From contig CAKUYQ010000039.1 of NCBI GenBank assembly GCA_934717185.1, positions 1 through 20,518 on the forward strand: DNA of 20,518 nt, given 5' to 3'. The DNA is from an uncultured Bacteroidales bacterium. GTDB taxonomy: Bacteria > Bacteroidota > Bacteroidia > Bacteroidales > UBA932. Below are positions 6,536 through 13,544 of the stretch, piece after piece (position 1 is the first letter of the stretch; each line of letters opens with the position of its first letter). The notes beneath the pieces are model-generated. The model worked only from the letters and a program-made list of their open reading frames with translations. It made no database searches and was not told where the DNA came from. Position numbers and translations under genes: made by a program.

Positions 6536-6652
6536 ATGGAAACTAAACACTATGAAACGCCTGTTGTATTACAGTTTGATTTAGTCATTGAAAGAGGATT
6601 TGCTACATCTACGGAGCCTATAGGGTCTGACCCGGAGCAGGGCTGGGAATAG
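6536..6652 (+). CDS. Short 38-residue Bacteroidales peptide with acidic GW-containing C-terminus
   Basis: The ORF runs from ATG to TAG, and an in-frame TGA at 6530 fixes the start. The product begins METKHYETPVVLQFDLVIER and continues GFATSTEPIGSDPEQGWE. Small proteins with the layout Y-x-x-P, a short beta-like segment, then G-(F/I)-A-(T/A)-S and an acidic Gly/Trp tail are, from memory, common in Bacteroidales next to fimbrillin-like and other surface lipoprotein genes. Their function is not established. It has no signal peptide or membrane segment. It follows a promoter and structured leader and precedes a fimbrillin-like lipoprotein gene by about 210 bp, most of which is an inverted-repeat element. 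It is probably a real gene, but its role is unknown. Confidence 0.6.
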   Translation: METKHYETPVVLQFDLVIERGFATSTEPIGSDPEQGWE

Positions 6653-6654
6653 CC

Positions 6655-6775
6655 TTTAATTCAATAAAAAGCGAATAGCTGCGTTACGCTCACTTCGTAT
6701 TTCCTCATTTACCTATGTAAACTCCGGAATACTCAGTTTCGCAAGCCTTGCTCTTCATCTTTTTATTGAGTTAAA
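6655..6775. repeat. 121-bp inverted-repeat (hairpin) element
   Basis: TTTAATTCAATAAAAA at 6655-6670 is repeated inverted at 6760-6775 with one mismatch, and the similarity continues inward (GCGAATAGC against GATGAAGAGC). Inside, TTTAC at 6709-6713 can pair with GTAAA at 6717-6721, with further partial pairing around it, so much of the element could fold as one long hairpin. It begins 2 bp after the stop of the 38-residue ORF and ends 88 bp before the lipoprotein start. It may be a terminator or attenuator between the two genes, or a MITE-like insertion. Confidence 0.7.
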
Positions 6776-6862
6776 GCTAAGATCACGGTAAATCATTTAC
6801 ATTAAAAAATAATTACCTAATTAATAACTTAAAACTATTAATCTAATCATTTTAAAACGAAC

Positions 6863-8587
6863 ATGAAAAAAAACTTCTTTAGATTTAGCGTTTTGGTAGC
6901 AGGCACAATGTTGCTGCTATCCTCTTGTGATAAGAAAGAGAACGGACTACAGATTAATAACAACTCCTCTGTTGAGTTTGTTGCCTCAATGCCAACCATT
7001 GGTCTTGATGCCATTGACACCAAAACAACCACCACAGACGGTAAACGTGTGCTGTGGTGTAATGAAGACCATATTTCCATCTTCCGCGGCCGTAATGTTA
7101 ACGAAGAGTATAAGGTAAAGGATGGATTTGGCGGAAAAACCACAACAACATTTACAAAAGTGAATGACGATGATTTTTCAGCCGGATCCGGAGACCCTTT
7201 TGATGCAAATATTGCATACTATCCATACGGAAATATAGAGTATATTGGCTCTAATGGTAGCCATGCTCTTAGCATAAATACTCCAAGTACACAGACATAC
7301 GTTAATGGTTCTTTTGGAGAGGGGGCACTTCCTATGGTTGCAGTAACTTCATCAAAAAATGATAATGCCTTGGATTTTAAGAACATATTTGGATTTCTAA
7401 AGCTACAGTTTAAAAGTGAAGATGGAGAACTTCTCATTAAGAGTATAACCATTAAAGGCAATAATAATGAAAAACTTAACGGTGCTGCTACAATATACTG
7501 CTCGGCGGAGAGTGCTCCAGCTATTGAATTTAGTGCAAACGCAGGCAACAGCATAACATTAGAGTGTAACAACACTGCAATAAACGCAACAACGGCAACC
7601 GATTTCTGGTTTGCTCTACCTCCAATAACCTTTACAAAAGGTATAACTGTTGAAGTTGCCACATCCGCCACAACTATAGTAAAGAAGACATCTGCATCTC
7701 TTACAATAACCCGTTCAATGGTAAAACCAATGCAGGTGCTGACCATTAAGGCCGAAGCAGAGGATAAAGAATTGGATATTCCGGATGCAAACTTTAAAAA
7801 ATATCTGTTAGAGCATTGTGATATGAATGGAGATGGAAGATTAACACTTTCAGACGCAGAGAAATGGAATAGTTCAGAATCAATTAAGAAATTTGACATT
7901 TCCAATCAAAACATATCATCTCTAAAAGGCATAGAATATTTCACAACTTTAACAAGCTTATACTGCAGCGACAACCAGCTCACAACCCTTGACGTAAGCA
8001 ATAATACTGCTTTAACAGAATTATATTGTGTAAAAAATCAACTTTCCACCTTAAACCTTGGCTCAAATACAGATTTGACATCATTAAACTGTTCTAATAA
8101 CCAACTTACAGCTCTTGATGTAAGCAAAAACACTGCTTTAACAACTTTATACTGCGATAACAATAAACTCACAAATCTTGATGTTAGCAATAACACTGTT
8201 TTAACAGAGTTAGGCTGCAGTAGAAACCAACTCACATCCCTTGATGTAAGCAAAAACACCACATTAGCAACATTAAGTTGCGGTTACAACCAACTAACAA
8301 CTCTTGATATCAACAGCAATACTGCTTTAACATCATTAAGTTGTAGAAATAATAAGCTTACAACTCTTGACGTTAGCAATAACACCGCTTTAAAGATGTT
8401 AATTTGCCGTGACAACCAACTTACAACCTTAGATCTTAGAAAGAATGCTAATGTTACAATGCTTTATTGCAGTATGGAGTCTCTAAAAACACTATATCTA
8501 AAGAAAGGACACGAGATAAATCGTATAACAAATAATCGCTCAACCAGCAACATTAATGAAAACACAGAAATTGTATTTGTAGACTAA
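6863..8587 (+). CDS. Surface lipoprotein: fimbrillin-like domain, EF-hand-like loop and 21-residue LRR array
   Basis: The 574-residue product starts with a lipoprotein signal ending LLLSSC at Cys22. DKKEN follows, the kind of charged stretch that directs Bacteroidetes lipoproteins to the cell surface. Residues about 35-295 resemble fimbrillin-like/Mfa-like beta domains, with VLWCNEDHISIF and later AYYPYG as the typical opening motifs. DMNGDGRLTLSD at 320-331 looks like a calcium-binding EF-hand loop. Nine 21-residue leucine-rich repeats follow at about 361-549, of the type LxxLxCxxNxLxxLDVSxNT, and then a short cap. It is probably a surface adhesin or pilus-associated protein, which is inference. 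The gene follows the 38-residue peptide gene. No separate promoter box was clear. Confidence 0.85.
   Translation: MKKNFFRFSVLVAGTMLLLSSCDKKENGLQINNNSSVEFVASMPTIGLDAIDTKTTTTDGKRVLWCNEDHISIFRGRNVNEEYKVKDGFGGKTTTTFTKVNDDDFSAGSGDPFDANIAYYPYGNIEYIGSNGSHALSINTPSTQTYVNGSFGEGALPMVAVTSSKNDNALDFKNIFGFLKLQFKSEDGELLIKSITIKGNNNEKLNGAATIYCSAESAPAIEFSANAGNSITLECNNTAINATTATDFWFALPPITFTKGITVEVATSATTIVKKTSASLTITRSMVKPMQVLTIKAEAEDKELDIPDANFKKYLLEHCDMNGDGRLTLSDAEKWNSSESIKKFDISNQNISSLKGIEYFTTLTSLYCSDNQLTTLDVSNNTALTELYCVKNQLSTLNLGSNTDLTSLNCSNNQLTALDVSKNTALTTLYCDNNKLTNLDVSNNTVLTELGCSRNQLTSLDVSKNTTLATLSCGYNQLTTLDINSNTALTSLSCRNNKLTTLDVSNNTALKMLICRDNQLTTLDLRKNANVTMLYCSMESLKTLYLKKGHEINRITNNRSTSNINENTEIVFVD
7943..8509 (+). 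repeat. Nine tandem 63-bp coding repeats (LRR)
   Basis: Each 63-bp unit encodes one 21-residue LRR with the consensus LTxLxCxxNxLTTLDVSNNTA. All nine units carry Cys at the same position, and the DNA of several units is nearly identical (for example CTTGAYGTAAGCAA). Copy number may vary by recombination. Confidence 0.9.
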
Positions 8588-8624
8588 TAAACTATATAAT
8601 AATAACTTAACTACTACAATGAAT

Positions 8625-8655
8625 GCAGGAGGCTTCTATATTGGAAACCTCCTGC
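8625..8655 (+). terminator. Hairpin after the lipoprotein gene (possible terminator)
   Basis: GCAGGAGG at 8625-8632 pairs perfectly with CCTCCTGC at 8648-8655. TTC/GAA extends the stem after a C-A mismatch. It lies 37 bp after the stop. The following bases (TACTCTG) are not a true T-run, so it may stabilise the 3' end rather than terminate. Confidence 0.5.
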
Positions 8656-8677
8656 TACTCTGTTATAACTATCACAA

Positions 8678-8694
8678 TTTGTCGGGAAGAAACA
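8678..8694 (+). repeat. Dispersed motif TTTGTCGGGAAGAAA, copy 2
   Basis: Its first 15 bases are identical to the copies at 671-687 and 20360-20376. It sits 73-89 bp upstream of the Fic gene and in the same orientation. Confidence 0.65.
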
Positions 8695-8740
8695 AAAGAA
8701 AAAATAGGAAGAAAATGATTATTTAGTGGGGAGAAAAATA

Positions 8741-8748
8741 TATCTTTG
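8741..8748 (+). promoter_or_regulatory. -7 box TATCTTTG for the Fic gene
   Basis: TATCTTTG fits TAnnTTTG and lies 18 bp before the Fic ATG at 8767. No clear -33 TTG is visible. Confidence 0.55.
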
Positions 8749-8766
8749 TAAAAAAGAGAAGATAAT

Positions 8767-9789
8767 ATGCGAACCGAACTTGAAAAATTGGTTTTCCTTT
8801 ATCGGGAATTGGGAATAGACAAGCAGATAGACTATGACAAGTTCTATTTGTATTCGCTTATTACTCATTCCACTGCTATTGAGGGCTCTACCATTACAGA
8901 GCTTGAAAACCAAATTATGTTCGACCATGGTATCAGCCTAAAAGGAAAAAGTATCTCGGAGCAGAACATGAATCTTGATCTTAAAAATGCCTATGAGACT
9001 GCCATAAAATTTGCTCATGCCCATACAGATATCACCATTGATTTATTAAGAATCCTCTCTGCTCTTGTCATGAAGAATACCGGTAAGGAGTACAAGACGG
9101 CATTGGGAGACTTTTCTTCTGCACAAGGAGACTTGCGTCTGTTGAATATCACAGCAGGAGTTGGAGGCAAATCGTATATGAATTACAGTAAAGTACCAGT
9201 AAAACTTGCGGACTTTTGTACTTGGCTGAACCATGAACGAAAAAATTACGCAAGCAAAGGCATTACACAATTATACGAACTTGGTTTCGAGGCTCATTAT
9301 CATCTTGTGACCATACACCCGTGGGCCGACGGTAATGGTAGAATGGCGCGTCTTGTAATGAATATGCTTCAATTTGAGTTCGGTCTGATTCCAACCAAAA
9401 TACTAAAAGATGACAAGGAAGAATATATCAAAGCATTGGTGGAAACCAGAGAAAATGAAGACTTAAGTATATTTAGGGAATTTATGACTGCCACTATGGT
9501 CAAGAATCTTACTCATGACATTGAAATTTACCGTGAATCCATTGAAGATATTCCTGAAAGTAGGGAGAAATCTAAAAAAAATAGGGAGAAAAAGATAAAA
9601 AGTAGGGAGAAAATCATTGAGCTGTTATCTCAAGACAATTCATTAAGTGCAGCCGCCCTTGCCAAACGGATAGGTATAACCTCAAAGGCGGTGGAAAAGC
9701 ATATCGCCAAAATGAAGACCGAAGGAATACTTAAGCGCGTAGGACCGGATAAAGGCGGGTATTGGCAAGTAGTAGAAAAAAAATGTTAG
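8767..9789 (+). CDS. Fic family protein with N-terminal inhibitory motif and C-terminal winged HTH
   Basis: Fic enzymes usually transfer AMP from ATP to a protein hydroxyl. The catalytic loop HPWADGNGRMAR starts at His184 and matches HPFx(D/E)GNGRxxR with Trp for Phe. S35-TAI-E39-G40 near the N-terminus fits the (S/T)xxxE(G/N) inhibitory helix of class II Fic proteins, so it is probably self-inhibited. The C-terminal part (about 279-338) is a winged-helix domain, SAAALAKRIGITSKAVEKHI then LKRVGPDKGGYW. This suggests DNA binding or self-regulation. A charged linker repeats (N/S)REK at about residues 261-285. The length of 340 residues is typical for Fic-HTH proteins in Bacteroidetes. Its target is unknown. 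The promoter of the next gene overlaps the stop codon. Confidence 0.9.
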   Translation: MRTELEKLVFLYRELGIDKQIDYDKFYLYSLITHSTAIEGSTITELENQIMFDHGISLKGKSISEQNMNLDLKNAYETAIKFAHAHTDITIDLLRILSALVMKNTGKEYKTALGDFSSAQGDLRLLNITAGVGGKSYMNYSKVPVKLADFCTWLNHERKNYASKGITQLYELGFEAHYHLVTIHPWADGNGRMARLVMNMLQFEFGLIPTKILKDDKEEYIKALVETRENEDLSIFREFMTATMVKNLTHDIEIYRESIEDIPESREKSKKNREKKIKSREKIIELLSQDNSLSAAALAKRIGITSKAVEKHIAKMKTEGILKRVGPDKGGYWQVVEKKC

Positions 9790-9821
9790 TTTGCTTATGT
9801 GGAAACCATATATTACATTTG
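9790..9821 (+). promoter_or_regulatory. Promoter TTTG-N20-TACATTTG for the CBM9-like gene
   Basis: TTTG at 9790-9793 and TACATTTG at 9814-9821 with a 20-bp spacer match the Bacteroidetes -33/-7 consensus almost ideally. The promoter begins at the base right after the Fic stop. It rules out translation from the upstream in-frame start at 9791 and supports the ATG at 9884. Confidence 0.8.
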
Positions 9822-9883
9822 CAAGTGTAAGAAGATTTGTGGAGCAAACTCCCAATAATCATACGATTTCAAACACAGCCACC

Positions 9884-10726
9884 ATGCGATATATCCTTAC
9901 AGTTCTAACAATGCTACTATTGCCGGTTATGGCTTTAGCACAAGGTAATCCTGCAAATTTGCCAAACAAAACAAAAACAATGGACACAACAAGCAAAACA
10001 CTCAAAGTCAAGAAGATTGCGCTCCCTAAAACCGAGCCCTTAAAAGCACTTGCACATGCAATGGATTCGGCCGCAATAGAGTATAACAACATAGATGTAA
10101 CAAATTGGGCAGACTACCCATACCCTACTGCATCCGTGCAGTTTAGGATAGCCTATACAGACAACGCAATATGTTTGCAGTATTCTGTTAAGGAGCCGTA
10201 CATTAAGGCCACCTCAAAAGAAGATGCAGGAAGCGCGCCATACAAAGACTCATGCGTTGAGTTTTTTGTTATTCCCGACAATACACACTACTACAATCTT
10301 GAGCAGAACTGCATTGGAGTTGGGACCTTTGCAGGCGGAGCCGAGAGAACCAACCGCACAAAGTATACACAGGAGATATTGGATAAAATACAAAGACACA
10401 GCACTATACCGGCTGAGCTGTTTGCACAAAAGGATGTCTGGTCTGCAGAGGAGATTAGGAATATAACAGACAAGAATCTGCTTAATATTCTTCCTTGCAA
10501 TCTTCTCCAAGGGGATCTTATATGCTGGCAGCTTGATATCATCCTGCCCATAGAATTATTTACATTAAAAGAGGTTGGAAGCCTGCAGGGCAAGACAGTT
10601 ACGGCAAACTTTTACAAATGTGGAGATGATATGCCGGTAAGACACTACCTGAGCTGGAACCCTATTGGGCTTGAACGGCCAAATTTTCACTCACCGCATT
10701 TCTTTGGAAAGTTGATATTTGAATAA
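9884..10726 (+). CDS. Secreted carbohydrate-binding family 9-like (DOMON-type) protein
   Basis: The product has 280 residues from the ATG at 9884. It opens with a Sec signal peptide, MRYILTVLTMLLLPVMALAQ. The mature part resembles the CBM9-like family common in Bacteroidetes: FRIAYTDNAICLQYSVKEPY, then YKDSCVEFFV, YYNLEQNCIG and the C-terminal NFYKCGDDMPVRHYLSWNPI and NFHSPHFFGKLIFE. CBM9 modules bind sugar chain ends, but the ligand of these stand-alone versions is not known. An in-frame extension reaches back to 9791, but a strong promoter at 9790-9821 lies across it, so the shorter start is chosen. It lies between Fic and DJ-1 genes, which share no obvious function with it. Confidence 0.82.
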   Translation: MRYILTVLTMLLLPVMALAQGNPANLPNKTKTMDTTSKTLKVKKIALPKTEPLKALAHAMDSAAIEYNNIDVTNWADYPYPTASVQFRIAYTDNAICLQYSVKEPYIKATSKEDAGSAPYKDSCVEFFVIPDNTHYYNLEQNCIGVGTFAGGAERTNRTKYTQEILDKIQRHSTIPAELFAQKDVWSAEEIRNITDKNLLNILPCNLLQGDLICWQLDIILPIELFTLKEVGSLQGKTVTANFYKCGDDMPVRHYLSWNPIGLERPNFHSPHFFGKLIFE

Positions 10727-10806
10727 TTATTGCTACATTTACATTCCAAACTGCGTACAATGTTTGCGTAAGTAAAATTCACCCTCTCAAGAAGCAGGTA
10801 AATGAG

Positions 10807-10833
10807 TTTGGCATTGTATGTTAGTTAGGTTTG
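10807..10833 (+). promoter_or_regulatory. Promoter TTTG-N15-TAGGTTTG for the DJ-1 gene
   Basis: TAGGTTTG at 10826-10833 fits the -7 consensus. TTTG at 10807-10810 is the nearest -33-like element, with a short 15-bp spacer. The DJ-1 ATG lies 33 bp after the -7 box. Confidence 0.5.
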
Positions 10834-10866
10834 CAGTAATTATGTTAACAATTAAAATTTTATAGT

Positions 10867-11427
10867 ATGAAGAAAGCATTAGTTCTAATGGCGGCAGGAT
10901 TTGAGGAGATTGAGCTTACAACAGTTGTAGACCTGCTAAGAAGAGCCGAGGTAAATGTAACATTGGCATCAATTGACAAACATGAGTTTGTTAGGGGTGC
11001 GCACGAAATGAGTCTTAAGGCAGACAAGCTGCTGTCTGATTGCGAAATAAACAGGTACGACGCGCTTGTATTGCCCGGCGGTTGGCCCGGAGCCTTAAAT
11101 CTGTTTGAATCCGGAGATGTTCAGAACATCATCTCTGAATTTGCAAAAGAGGAGAAACTTGTTGCCGCAATATGTGCAGCTCCATATATCTTAGGCAAAA
11201 TGGGATTGCTAAAAGGCAAGAAAGCAACATGTTACCCAGGATTTGAGGGAGACCTTAAAGGGGCGGAGCTCAGAAACCATCCCGCAGTTACAGACGGCAA
11301 TTTCATCACGGGAAAAGGACCCGGATATGCTGCACAGTTTGCAATGGCAATTGTAGAGAAATTGGCAGGAAAGGAAAAGGTTGAGGAACTTGAAGAGAGT
11401 ACTTTCTTTATCTCTTATAAGGATTAA
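10867..11427 (+). CDS. DJ-1/PfpI family protein (class I glutamine amidotransferase-like fold)
   Basis: DJ-1 family proteins are cytoplasmic and have been linked to glyoxalase III/deglycase activity and oxidative-stress protection. The bacterial YajL/ThiJ branch matches best. Residues visible are GFEEIEL with Glu16 (equivalent to human DJ-1 Glu18), LVLPGGWPGALNL at 67-79 and the nucleophile elbow AAICAAP with Cys103 (human Cys106). It then has KGKKATCYPGFE and FITGKGPGYAAQFAMAIVE. The length of 186 residues is normal. It has its own promoter box. A palindrome GGATTAATCC overlaps the stop, and a hexamer repeat starts 33 bp later. The exact activity in this organism is not shown. Confidence 0.92.
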   Translation: MKKALVLMAAGFEEIELTTVVDLLRRAEVNVTLASIDKHEFVRGAHEMSLKADKLLSDCEINRYDALVLPGGWPGALNLFESGDVQNIISEFAKEEKLVAAICAAPYILGKMGLLKGKKATCYPGFEGDLKGAELRNHPAVTDGNFITGKGPGYAAQFAMAIVEKLAGKEKVEELEESTFFISYKD

Positions 11428-11459
11428 TCCTCCGCTTTACAGTTTTTAGCCATATAATC

Positions 11460-11532
11460 AGCATTAGCTTTGGCATTTGCTTTCGCCAATTTAGTTTTGA
11501 AAGCCAACGCTAACGCTAAAGCCAACGCCAAA
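11460..11532. repeat. Palindromic GC-phased hexamer repeat
   Basis: GC dinucleotides fall at 11461, 11467, 11473, 11479 and 11485, then 11503, 11509, 11515, 11521 and 11527, all in one 6-bp phase. The left arm has NGCTTT-type units and the right arm the complementary GCCAAC/GCTAAA units. The core is AATTTAGTTTTGAAA. It fills most of the space between the DJ-1 and VanX genes, 33 bp after the DJ-1 stop. Similar elements lie at 17968-18048 and 19461-19518. Confidence 0.85.
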
Positions 11533-11546
11533 CAGGTTTACGGAAT

Positions 11547-12359
11547 ATGAACAGATTAAATAATATCGCAAAAAAAGGATTGCCAATTGTGGCGGCGATG
11601 CTGTTGGCATCTGCTACAGGCATTACAACGGCAAATGCACAAAACAGCTGCTGCAACAAAGCCGAAGAACAAAAATGTTGCTGCGAAAAAGGCCAAAAGC
11701 ATAAGCAAAACCAAGAGCATAAAGAGTGTCGCAAGCTGAATAACGGCAACAAAAAGCAGATGCTAAATGAACAGCTCATTAAAGACGGGCTCATAGATGT
11801 ATCCACTTTAGACCCATCCATTGAGGTACATTTGGTTTACGCAACCCCATATAATTTTATGGGAAGAGTTCTATATGACAACTTAGACAGAGCTTATCTA
11901 ATTCCGGAGGCTGCCGCAAAACTCAAAAAGGCCGCAGAGCTACTAAGAGCAAAAAGACCAGATCTCCACCTTGTAATCTACGATGCAGCAAGACCTCTCT
12001 CTATCCAAAAGCAGATGTGGAAACTTGTTGAAGGGACAGACAAGGAGGACTTTGTTGCAAATCCGGCAAGGCACGGAATGCACAACTACGGTGCCGCGGT
12101 AGACTTAACGCTTGCCGATTGTAGCGGACGCCCTGTTGATATGGGTGGCGAGTATGATTATTTTGGAGACGCTTCGAGGGTTGACAAAGAGGAACAGCTT
12201 CTAAAAGACGGCATAATAACCCAAAAGGAGTTAAACTACAGGTTGCTTTTAAGAGAGGTAATGACAGAGGCCGGATTCCTTATTGAGCCATCTGAATGGT
12301 GGCATTTTAACACCTTTACATCTAAAGAGACGAGAGAACGCTTTAAAGTAATAGAATAA
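11547..12359 (+). CDS. Secreted VanX-type D-Ala-D-Ala dipeptidase (peptidase M15D) with Cys-rich linker
   Basis: VanX/DdpX enzymes are zinc dipeptidases that cleave D-Ala-D-Ala. Here the catalytic domain (about residues 75-270) shows HNYGAAVDLTL, with zinc ligands His179 and Asp186 seven residues apart as in VanX, and SEWWHF, with Glu250 and His253. IYDAARPLSIQKQMW matches the substrate-binding Arg region. The N-terminus has a signal peptide ending ATGITTANAQ, so the enzyme should act outside the cytoplasm. That suggests cell-wall dipeptide recycling rather than cytoplasmic vancomycin resistance. Residues 35-61 form an unusual linker with CC, CCC and a single Cys, two His and many Lys/Glu, which could bind metal. 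A WYL regulator follows after 9 bp. Confidence 0.92.
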   Translation: MNRLNNIAKKGLPIVAAMLLASATGITTANAQNSCCNKAEEQKCCCEKGQKHKQNQEHKECRKLNNGNKKQMLNEQLIKDGLIDVSTLDPSIEVHLVYATPYNFMGRVLYDNLDRAYLIPEAAAKLKKAAELLRAKRPDLHLVIYDAARPLSIQKQMWKLVEGTDKEDFVANPARHGMHNYGAAVDLTLADCSGRPVDMGGEYDYFGDASRVDKEEQLLKDGIITQKELNYRLLLREVMTEAGFLIEPSEWWHFNTFTSKETRERFKVIE

Positions 12360-12368
12360 TACCCTAAC

Positions 12369-13502
12369 ATGATAGTAGCCAATGCCGACAGTCTGCTAAG
12401 ACACAGAACAATAGACAGATGCCTGAGAGACAGGAAGAACAGATACTCTCTTAACGATCTTATCCTTGCCTGCAGAGATGCCTTTAACCAGCAGAAAAAG
12501 GGTAAGAAATCAAAAAGTAAAGGCAGTGATAAAAAGTCACCTGTGTCTGCACGTACAATACAGTTGGATCTACAGTTCATGCGAGACAAAGAGAGAGGGT
12601 ATGCAGCCCCTATTGTAGTTTACGAGATGAAATACTACAAGTACTCAGACCCCTCTTTCAGTATAGAAAAGGTTAATATAAAGAAGAACAATTTAGAAAA
12701 GATAGAGGAGATCCTCTCTAATTTAAAAGAGCTGAGCAATTTCTCCGAGTTCCAAAGTACAAGAAGCACCATAAAGATCTTAGACGAAGAGATTGGTGCC
12801 ATCTACGACAGGCGAGACCCGGCAGTTTCGTATGCAGGCAAGGAGAAACCTCTTGGCCTTGAGTACTTTGACAGCATACATGACGGCATAGTAAACAAAA
12901 AGGTCCTATGTATTGGATACTATTCGTCGCGGTCTGAAAATATAATACCAATCATCTTTTACCCGTTCTACCTAAAAGAGTACAAAGGGCGTTGGTATGC
13001 CTTTGGTTACAAAGATGGAATGGATGGCGTCTACAAACTGCCATTAGACAGGATAAGGGATCTATCCTACTCCATTCTACCCTTCCCAACTGAGTATTCT
13101 TTTAATCCCGACAAATATTTTAATGATATAATTGGGGTTACAAGATTAAGCGGTAAAAAAAGAGAGATAGAATTGTTGGTTAAAAACAGAATTGCCCCGT
13201 TTATAAAACTTAATCCTATCCATCACTCACAGAGGGTTAAATCCGTTAATGAAAACGGAGACATAGTGTTCACTATAGAGATAATACCAAACAGGGAGTT
13301 CTACAATATAATATACTCCAACAGGCCATATATTGAGATTATCTCACCAAGAGATATAGGGTTGGAGTCTAACAAAAAGATAATGGCTGCCGTTGAGTCG
13401 CTTCCTCTGTATATTATTGAACCTAAATCTTCTAAAGGTGATAATATTAATAAAGAGCGGAATGAGGAGATGAGTCATAATCTGTTTTCGGAATTAGAGT
13501 AA
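12369..13502 (+). CDS. WYL-domain transcriptional regulator
   Basis: The product has 377 residues. The N-terminal 75 or so form an HTH-like region (DRCLRDRKNRYSLNDLILAC, then SARTIQLDLQFMRD) interrupted by a Lys/Ser-rich insert. The central WYL domain includes IGYYSSRSENIIPIIFYPFY and RWYAFGY at 208-214, the degenerate form of the WYL motif. A C-terminal WCX-like extension follows. WYL proteins are ligand-sensing regulators, some linked to DNA damage or phage defence. Here the neighbours (dipeptidase 9 bp upstream, HAD hydrolase 42 bp downstream) suggest a chromosomal operon rather than a defence island. No separate promoter is visible. The ligand is unknown. Confidence 0.87.
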   Translation: MIVANADSLLRHRTIDRCLRDRKNRYSLNDLILACRDAFNQQKKGKKSKSKGSDKKSPVSARTIQLDLQFMRDKERGYAAPIVVYEMKYYKYSDPSFSIEKVNIKKNNLEKIEEILSNLKELSNFSEFQSTRSTIKILDEEIGAIYDRRDPAVSYAGKEKPLGLEYFDSIHDGIVNKKVLCIGYYSSRSENIIPIIFYPFYLKEYKGRWYAFGYKDGMDGVYKLPLDRIRDLSYSILPFPTEYSFNPDKYFNDIIGVTRLSGKKREIELLVKNRIAPFIKLNPIHHSQRVKSVNENGDIVFTIEIIPNREFYNIIYSNRPYIEIISPRDIGLESNKKIMAAVESLPLYIIEPKSSKGDNINKERNEEMSHNLFSELE

Positions 13503-13544
13503 TACTCAAATGCACCATGTTGAATTTTTAAATTAAGGAGAATT

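Noticed and set aside
7219..7905. 228-codon minus-strand ORF inside the lipoprotein gene
   Set aside because: It is antisense to a well-supported domain with a signal peptide; no family features.
7943..8509. Possible CRISPR or satellite array because of regular 63-bp repeats
   Set aside because: The repeats are in frame and encode a standard LRR; there are no unique spacers.
8619..8726. A 35-codon ATG ORF after the lipoprotein gene
   Set aside because: It covers the hairpin at 8625-8655 and the 17-bp motif, which better explain the sequence; the product has a Lys/Arg/Asn run without a family.
9791..9883. N-terminal extension of the CBM9-like protein
   Set aside because: The TTTG-N20-TACATTTG promoter lies across it, and a clear signal peptide begins at 9884.
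11547..12359. A vancomycin resistance gene cluster
   Set aside because: The dipeptidase is exported and has no vanH, vanA or vanRS neighbours; a cell-wall recycling role fits better.
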